A model generated the notes under the pieces. That model was not told where the DNA came from. It did not search any database and saw only the letters and a program-made list of their open reading frames with translations. 9,499 nt of DNA from an uncultured Coprococcus sp. (lineage in GTDB: Bacteria; Bacillota; Clostridia; Lachnospirales; Lachnospiraceae): the NCBI GenBank assembly GCA_900557435.1, contig USSH01000076.1, forward strand, positions 1-9,499, written 5' to 3'. The translations under genes and the position numbers were made by a program. This document shows, in pieces, positions 4,674 to 9,499 of this stretch (position 1 is the stretch's first letter; each line of letters begins with the position of its first letter).

Positions 4674-6314
4674 CTAGATGTAGTTTCCATCGTGAACCTG
4701 AGCCGCGTCGTATACAGACTCCTTGCGGATCTCGTCTGCTATCTCGTCTGCGTCGATCTCGCCGTCAGCATTCCAGTCACCGCTGTAGACCTCGGCGCCT
4801 TCTACCTTGATTCCTGCGATCTGCTGCTCGCTTGCGAAGAGAAGCACGATGATTCCGGCATGATGAAGATGCTTTAATACAGCATTTACATCCTCGCGGA
4901 TATCTGGAGCATACAGGTATGTATGACGTCCGTCGATGCAGAGTTTCTTCTCTACCGACTCAACGAAATCTCTTGAGACATTTCCTGCTGCAAATGGAAC
5001 TATGACAGCTTTCTGCCCCTTGATTGCTGCACGCACATTTCTGTCCACGCGTCCCTCGTAAAGTCCGGTCTCCTCAGTGTGAACCTCCTCGACAACACCG
5101 CAGGCACTTGTCATGTCTGTGACACGGTCGATGAGTATGAGCTCTCCGAGAGTCTTATGTTTCTTGAACTCGTCAACCACGATCCTGTCGGCAAATGCGA
5201 TCCTGCAGACTGCGATACCATTCTTCGCAAGGGTGTCCGCTGATTTCTGCTCGCCTGTATTTACATCTATGGTGTAATCGATATGTGTAACTGTACCAGG
5301 GATCATTTTTGTTCCAAGCTTCACGAAGAAGTTCTTGCCATTGTACAGCTCATCGTCATCCATCCAGAGAAGTGTTGCGGTGATCGAAGATGCAACCTTT
5401 GCGCCTGAATCAACTGTGAGCACGCATCCTCTTGACACATCCACCTCACGGTCAAGCTGTATTGTTACAGGCTGTCCCTTCTGTGCTGAGTCCACTGTGT
5501 CAAATCCCACATGGATGCTCTTGACCTTTGCAGTCTCGTTGCTTGGGAGTGTGTTGATCTCGTCTCCAACGTGGATCTCACCGTCCTCGATCTGCCCCTG
5601 GAAGCCTCTGAATGTGTGGTCAGGACGGCACACTCTCTGAACAGGCATATAGAACCCTGCCTCTGTGTTATCCTCTGCGATATCTATATCCTCAAGGTAT
5701 GTAAGGAGTGCGGAACCCTCATACCAAGGAATGTTCTCTGACTTCTTTGTCACGTTGTCACCCTCTGTCGCTGACACAGGGATGATAGTGATATTTGGCA
5801 GACTGAGCTCTGATGACAGCTCATTTATCTGCTCTACGATCTCGTTGAAACGCTTCTCGTCGTAGCCGACAAGATCCATCTTATTTACTGCAAATACAAA
5901 GTATCTGATTCCCATCAGCGCGCAGATCCTTGCGTGTCTTCTGGTCTGCACCAGCACGCCCTGCTTTGCATCGATGAGGATGACTGCCAGGTCGGCAAAT
6001 GATGCTCCAACCGCCATGTTTCTTGTGTACTCCTCATGGCCCGGTGTATCTGCCACGATGAAGCTTCTCTTGTCTGTTGTAAAATATCTGTATGCAACGT
6101 CGATGGTGATACCCTGTTCACGCTCTGCCATCAGTCCGTCCAGAAGAAGTGAATAGTCGATGGCACCGCCGCGGCTTCCTACCTTGGAATCAAGCTCCAG
6201 CGCCTTCTCCTGATCTGCATATAAAAGCTTTGAATCGTATAATATATGTCCTATAAGTGTTGACTTTCCGTCATCCACACTTCCGCATGTTATAAATTTA
6301 AGTAATCCGCTCAT
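4674..6314 (-). CDS. cysN: Sulfate adenylyltransferase large (GTPase) subunit CysN with extra C-terminal domain
   Basis: A 546-residue EF-Tu-like GTPase that powers APS formation by CysD. GTPase motifs: P-loop GSVDDGKST at 11-19; switch region GITIDVAYRYF at 68-78; DTPGHEEYTRNM at 89-100; NKMD at 144-147. Domains II/III follow to about residue 415. E. coli CysN has 475 residues, so about 115 more follow here. Residues 425-500 (GRVDRNV..., then GRHTYLYAPDIREDVNAVL and HHAGIIVLLFAS) resemble the APS kinase domain of CysNC fusions, but the kinase P-loop (GxxGxGKS) is absent: IVPFAAGNVS stands there. The tail has an EF-hand-like loop at 513-524. The ATG at 6314 is chosen because MSGLLKFITCGS is the usual start; a frame open to 6404 only overlaps cysD. 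The start lies one base after the cysD stop, with GAGGGAGGG about eleven bases upstream. Confidence 0.94.
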   Translation of the reverse strand: MSGLLKFITCGSVDDGKSTLIGHILYDSKLLYADQEKALELDSKVGSRGGAIDYSLLLDGLMAEREQGITIDVAYRYFTTDKRSFIVADTPGHEEYTRNMAVGASFADLAVILIDAKQGVLVQTRRHARICALMGIRYFVFAVNKMDLVGYDEKRFNEIVEQINELSSELSLPNITIIPVSATEGDNVTKKSENIPWYEGSALLTYLEDIDIAEDNTEAGFYMPVQRVCRPDHTFRGFQGQIEDGEIHVGDEINTLPSNETAKVKSIHVGFDTVDSAQKGQPVTIQLDREVDVSRGCVLTVDSGAKVASSITATLLWMDDDELYNGKNFFVKLGTKMIPGTVTHIDYTIDVNTGEQKSADTLAKNGIAVCRIAFADRIVVDEFKKHKTLGELILIDRVTDMTSACGVVEEVHTEETGLYEGRVDRNVRAAIKGQKAVIVPFAAGNVSRDFVESVEKKLCIDGRHTYLYAPDIREDVNAVLKHLHHAGIIVLLFASEQQIAGIKVEGAEVYSGDWNADGEIDADEIADEIRKESVYDAAQVHDGNYI

Positions 6315-6315
6315 C

Positions 6316-7215
6316 TTAGAAGTATCCCTCCCTCTTTCTACGCTCCATGCTGCCTGCTGCCTCGTTGTCAATAACTCTGGTGGTTCTCTCTGAGGATACC
6401 GCACTGAGCGTCTCCTCGATGATCTCAGGGAGTGTGTCCGCTGTGGACTCCACGCCGCCTGTCAGTGGATAGCATCCGAGAGTTCTGAAACGAACACTCT
6501 TCATCTCTATCTTCTCGCCAGGTCTGAGCTTCATTCTGTCGTCGTCAACCATGATGATATTGCCGTCACGGTATACAACAGGTCTCTCCTTTGCAAAGTA
6601 CAGTGATGGAATCTCTATATTCTCACGTTCTATGTACTCCCATATATCAGCCTCAGTCCAGTTGGAAAGCGGGAATACTCTGACCTCCTCGCCCTTCTGG
6701 ATCTTGGTGTTGAACAGCTTCCACATCTCAGGTCTCTGGTTCTTCGGATCCCAGGCATGCTGAGCATTTCTGAAAGAGAGGATTCTCTCCTTCGCACGGG
6801 ACTTCTCCTCGTCTCTACGTCCGCCGCCAAATGCTGCTGTGAAACCGTATTTGTCAAGTGCCTGCTTGAGCGCCTGTGTCTTCATGATATCTGTGTATGC
6901 TGAACCGTGGTCAAATGGGTTGATGCCCTTCTTGACACCCTCCTCGTTGATGTACTCGATCATGTCAAGTCCGTATTTCTTCGCTGTCTTGTCTCTGAAC
7001 TCGATCATTTCCTTGAACTTCCATGTTGTATTTACATGCAAGAATGGAAATGGCGGCTTCTCAGGATAGAATGCCTTGAGTGCCAGATGAAGCATTACCG
7101 AGCTGTCCTTTCCTATTGAGTAAAGCATAACCGGCTTCTCACACTCCGCAGCAACTTCGCGGATGATGTATATCGCCTCTGCCTCCAGTTCGTCAAGATG
7201 TGATAACTTTCCCAT
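6316..7215 (-). CDS. cysD: Sulfate adenylyltransferase small subunit CysD
   Basis: A 299-residue PP-loop ATP pyrophosphatase that makes adenylylsulfate (APS) from ATP and sulfate together with CysN. Motifs: PP-loop SIGKDSS at 33-39; [13 protein letters not shown] at 58-70; the [15 protein letters not shown] block at 130-144; [15 protein letters not shown] at 181-195; and the family's C-terminal [12 protein letters not shown]. Length and end match CysD (about 300), so the gene is complete. It lies one base upstream of cysN and is cotranscribed with it. Upstream is a 248-base gap filled mainly by the palindrome at 7239-7433. The Shine-Dalgarno is modest (AAAGGTTGG before the ATG at 7215). No separate promoter is obvious, so expression probably depends on reading through from aprAB or on the palindrome. 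Confidence 0.96.
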   Translation of the reverse strand: MGKLSHLDELEAEAIYIIREVAAECEKPVMLYSIGKDSSVMLHLALKAFYPEKPPFPFLHVNTTWKFKEMIEFRDKTAKKYGLDMIEYINEEGVKKGINPFDHGSAYTDIMKTQALKQALDKYGFTAAFGGGRRDEEKSRAKERILSFRNAQHAWDPKNQRPEMWKLFNTKIQKGEEVRVFPLSNWTEADIWEYIERENIEIPSLYFAKERPVVYRDGNIIMVDDDRMKLRPGEKIEMKSVRFRTLGCYPLTGGVESTADTLPEIIEETLSAVSSERTTRVIDNEAAGSMERRKREGYF

Positions 7216-7238
7216 GTTTATACCAACCTTTCTTCTTT

Positions 7239-7433
7239 TGCAATTGCCAATCTAGTCTATGAGCCGTGAGGTATCCGGTATGTGCCATAACAGGGTCGCT
7301 CCCGCTTATTTCGGCTCGCAGCGGTACTAAGGTGCCTGCTTAAGGCAGCCACCTAAGGACCGGCGGCCTCAAATTCCCTTTTTATGGCACATACCGGATA
7401 CCTCACGGCAACTACACATTGTTGGCAATTGCA
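7239..7433. repeat. Large nested palindrome between aprB and cysD
   Basis: Outer arms 7239-7250 (TGCAATTGCCAA) and 7422-7433 are perfect 12-base inverted copies. Inner arms 7263-7290 and 7382-7409 are perfect 28-base inverted copies. The 91-base centre contains further hairpins: CCGCT/AGCGG at 7302-7306 and 7320-7324, and an imperfect GGTGCCTGC/GCAGCCACC stem at 7331-7353. No reading frame of note is present. It fills most of the 248-base aprB-cysD gap; the remainder is AT-rich sequence without a convincing promoter. It may be a MITE-like palindrome or a structured RNA that separates expression of aprAB from cysDN. Confidence 0.85.
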
Positions 7434-7463
7434 TAAAATAATAAATGTTTGTTATATTTTTCT

Positions 7464-7778
7464 CTAATATTTATTAGCTTCTTTTTTATCTATAATAATC
7501 TGGTCTGTTGTGCCATCCATCTTGCGGATATTCCACAGCAGCAGATCTCCCTTGTTCTCCACCGACATCTGGCTTCCCATTCCGCCGATGTCTGCTCCGA
7601 GATACAGTGAGATGGCGTCAAATGCACACTCCTTGATACAGGATGAGCATCCCCAGCAGTCCTTTGGGTATTTCATAAATATCTGTCCATCCTCATCTCT
7701 CTTTATGAGGGAACCCGGGCAGACATTTGCACATTTGCCGCAGTTTTTGCAAAGCTCTTTATTTATCACTATGCTCAT
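7464..7778 (-). CDS. aprB: APS reductase beta subunit, two-[4Fe-4S] ferredoxin (AprB-like)
   Basis: A 104-residue protein with two ferredoxin clusters: C10/C13/C16/C20 (LCKNCGKCANVCPG) and C41/C44/C47/C51 (CWGCSSCIKEC), followed by a hydrophobic stretch and a polar tail. In AprAB this subunit feeds electrons to the FAD of AprA; the Trp between cluster ligands (Trp42) resembles the aromatic residue proposed for electron transfer in known AprB. Sulfate-reducer AprB is longer (about 150), so this is a short form. An ATG at 7784 is in frame, but the ATG at 7778 has GGGGG six bases upstream and starts at the usual MSIVINKELC. The gene overlaps the end of aprA by 20 bases, showing coupling. A generic ferredoxin is the alternative; the fused layout with aprA and CysDN makes AprB likely. 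Confidence 0.88.
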   Translation of the reverse strand: MSIVINKELCKNCGKCANVCPGSLIKRDEDGQIFMKYPKDCWGCSSCIKECAFDAISLYLGADIGGMGSQMSVENKGDLLLWNIRKMDGTTDQIIIDKKEANKY

Positions 7779-9453
7779 ATACATCCCCCTTTCTCACAAG
7801 GTCTCTGTGTATCATCTTAAGCTCGCCGTCCACCATCTTGGAGTTGACAAATATCTCCCAGTCTTTGCTTTTCTCCGGGTAGTCCAGGTTCTCAGCAAAG
7901 CTGTGCCATCTCGTCTCCTTCCTATCCTTCAGGTGTGCGATTACAGAAAGTGCAACTGTGAGCCTCTCCTTCACCTCATACACAAACATGAGCTCATGCA
8001 TGTCGCGGGCACTTATGTGCCATACCAGCTTCTGGAGCTGCTCTATCTTCTCCTTTGCCAGCTCAAGCTGTTTCTCGTTGAACTGGTAGTGGGTGGATAT
8101 TCCTCCGGCGTAGTTGTCCATGACCTTCTGCATGGCCTCCTCTATCGCCTCGTATGTGAACATCTTCTCATCGGTATCGAGGAAATGATCGTACTCTTCT
8201 ATCTTTCTGTCAAATGCAGCCTCCTCGTCAAGCTCCGGCTCTGTGTATCCCTCGTCAAGCTGCTTTACCATGGCAATGGCTGCTATCTCTCCCTCAACCA
8301 TCGCTCCGGTCACATACTTCTGTGGACATCCGCCCGCCACATCTCCGGCCGCGAACAGCCCATGTATTGTGGACTCTCTGTCGTTGTCCACCCAGTAACC
8401 GCTTGCGGTGTGGCCGCCAACTATATAAGGCTCTGTGCCCTCTATCTCCACATTCTGCTCACTCGGATTCTTGCCGGACTCAAGCCATTTGAGTGTCTGG
8501 CTCGGAGCCATGTTGAGGTATGCCCTCTTCAATGAGTCGTCCTGTTCAGGAGTGATGCCCTCTGTTCTCAGGTAACATGGACCTCTACCCTCTATATTCT
8601 CTCTCACCGTTCCGTACACTCTCTGGGATGTGGTGAGTCCATATTTGTTCTCGTATACCTCGCCGAGTGAATTGACCTGCTTTGCGCCCACACCCTGGGC
8701 TATGGTTCCCGTAGGTGCTATGGTGTCCTTACATCTGAGTGCTATAAATCTCATCTCAAATGTAGTCATCTCCGCTCCGGCATTTATTCCCATTGCGTAT
8801 CCCGCTCCGGTGTTGAACGGCGGATACCACATCTTATGCCTCGAAAACCCCGGATTGTTCGGTCTGTAAAGTCCCGCCGCACCGCCTGTAGCACAGAGCA
8901 CTTTCTTTGCTCTGATCTCGTAGGCTGTATTATCCTCTATGGAGAATCCAAATGCTCCGAGGATCTGATTATTTTCAACTATATAATCTGTAATGTTGAC
9001 TCTGTTCAGTATCTGGCAGTTGTCAAGCTCCTCCACCGCCTTTGCCAGCAGTGGCTTCATGTTCTCACCATTTATCTTGATATTTCTGTTGCCCCTTGCA
9101 ACATACTCACCATTCTCGTCCTTTAAGATTACCAGCCCCAGCTTCTCCATCTTGTCTGTTACACGGTTCAGCCCCTGTGACATAGAAAGCAAAAGATCTT
9201 CTCTGACGATCCCGTCAGCGTCTTTCCTGCAGTAGTCCACATAGTCTTCTGGTTTCCTGCCCTTCACTATGTATGCGTTTATGGCGTTCACACCCGCCGC
9301 CAGGCACCCACTTCTCTTTATGTTCGCCTTCTCGGCGATGATGATGGAATAATCAGAATGCTCTCTGACGGTTAATGCCGCATAGCAGCCAGCCGTACCA
9401 CCACCGATTATCAAAATGTCCGTATGAAGTATTTTCCTGTTTGCAATACCCAT
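7759..9453 (-). CDS. aprA: APS reductase alpha subunit, FAD flavoprotein (AprA-like)
   Basis: A 564-residue flavoprotein of the fumarate reductase/succinate dehydrogenase/AprA superfamily. The FAD dinucleotide fold is at residues 12-24 (DILIIGGGTAGCY), followed by the flavin-contact segment RSGCLAAGVNAINAY. AprA-like features are FEMRFIALRCKDTIAPTG at 232-249 and GGHTASGYWVDNDRESTIHG at 346-365, then LFAAGDVAGGCPQKYVTGAMVEGEIA. Arg235 and His348 are plausible substrate-site residues by position. The expected reaction is reduction of APS to sulfite and AMP, with electrons from AprB. It is shorter than sulfate-reducer AprA (about 620-660). It could be mislabelled as fumarate reductase or L-aspartate oxidase, but the overlapping AprB and nearby CysDN argue for APS reductase. 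Start at 9453 is supported by TTGGAGAG seven bases upstream. Its promoter lies beyond the window. Confidence 0.88.
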   Translation of the reverse strand: MGIANRKILHTDILIIGGGTAGCYAALTVREHSDYSIIIAEKANIKRSGCLAAGVNAINAYIVKGRKPEDYVDYCRKDADGIVREDLLLSMSQGLNRVTDKMEKLGLVILKDENGEYVARGNRNIKINGENMKPLLAKAVEELDNCQILNRVNITDYIVENNQILGAFGFSIEDNTAYEIRAKKVLCATGGAAGLYRPNNPGFSRHKMWYPPFNTGAGYAMGINAGAEMTTFEMRFIALRCKDTIAPTGTIAQGVGAKQVNSLGEVYENKYGLTTSQRVYGTVRENIEGRGPCYLRTEGITPEQDDSLKRAYLNMAPSQTLKWLESGKNPSEQNVEIEGTEPYIVGGHTASGYWVDNDRESTIHGLFAAGDVAGGCPQKYVTGAMVEGEIAAIAMVKQLDEGYTEPELDEEAAFDRKIEEYDHFLDTDEKMFTYEAIEEAMQKVMDNYAGGISTHYQFNEKQLELAKEKIEQLQKLVWHISARDMHELMFVYEVKERLTVALSVIAHLKDRKETRWHSFAENLDYPEKSKDWEIFVNSKMVDGELKMIHRDLVRKGDVYEHSDK

Positions 9454-9479
9454 ATTCTCTCTCCAATCTTTTTTATGGG

Positions 9480-9499
9480 GGGGACGGAGGTACCTGTCC
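9480..9499 (+). repeat. Partial REP-like unit at the right edge, upstream of aprA
   Basis: These 20 bases match the reverse complement of 4604-4623 at 19 of 20 positions. The unit is cut by the window edge, so the full palindrome is not seen. It lies 26 bases upstream of the aprA start codon. Confidence 0.7.

Noticed and set aside
6315..6404. 30-codon N-terminal extension of CysN
   Set aside because: It lies entirely inside cysD and precedes the conserved MSGLLKFITCGS start, which has its own ribosome site.
7239..7433. CRISPR array or tRNA/rRNA gene
   Set aside because: There are no regularly spaced direct repeats and no cloverleaf or rRNA signature; the structure is built from inverted repeats only.
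7510..8535. 341-codon open frame on the plus strand opposite aprA and aprB
   Set aside because: It is antisense to two clearly conserved genes, has a leucine/cysteine-rich composition typical of a shadow frame, and shows no recognisable motif.

Overview
The window looks like chromosomal DNA of a Gram-positive anaerobe of the class Clostridia, most likely a Lachnospiraceae-type gut or rumen bacterium. This rests on protein style, AGGAGG-type ribosome sites, moderate GC with an AT-rich TTGACA/TATAAT promoter, oxygen-sensitive Fe-S enzymes and palindromic repeats of a kind common in such genomes. The genus cannot be fixed from the sequence alone.

Every convincing gene is on the minus strand, so the cluster reads from right to left. 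It encodes an almost complete route from sulfate to homocysteine. 9453-7464 holds an AprA-type flavoprotein and an AprB-type ferredoxin (APS to sulfite). 7215-4674 holds CysD and CysN (sulfate to APS). 4335-3112 holds the PLP enzyme MetY (O-acetylhomoserine plus sulfur donor to homocysteine). 3013-1915 holds a small siroheme/Fe-S sulfite reductase and a TusA-like sulfur carrier. 1818-1501 holds an atypical thioredoxin. 1336-1 holds a ThiS-like sulfur carrier, its ThiF/MoeB-like activating enzyme and the start of a JAMM metalloprotease that runs off the left edge. The last three genes together with metY match the layout of protein-thiocarboxylate homocysteine synthesis (the HcyS/HcyF/HcyD-MetY type, related to CysO/CysM/Mec in actinobacteria). 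In that scheme sulfide is carried as a C-terminal thiocarboxylate of a small ubiquitin-like protein. Here the carrier ends in Gly-Gly-Gly-Ser-Phe, so its tail must be trimmed before it can work, and the JAMM protease is the obvious candidate.

The cluster uses a dissimilatory-type APS reductase in an apparently assimilatory setting. No PAPS reductase or APS kinase gene is visible, yet CysN carries a C-terminal segment that looks like an APS kinase remnant without its P-loop.

The spaces between genes are unusual. Four of them contain long inverted repeats: 16 bp arms at 1836-1901, 12 bp arms at 3049-3110, 22 bp arms at 4422-4574, and nested 12 and 28 bp arms at 7239-7433. The cysN-metY gap also holds GGGGAC-type REP hairpins, a bidirectional terminator and a strong promoter with repeated TAGGAAT-like half-sites, probably a cysteine-responsive control point. 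A near-identical REP fragment lies at the right edge (9480-9499). Codon use changes midway through the ThiF-like gene, which hints at a mosaic origin of the left end.
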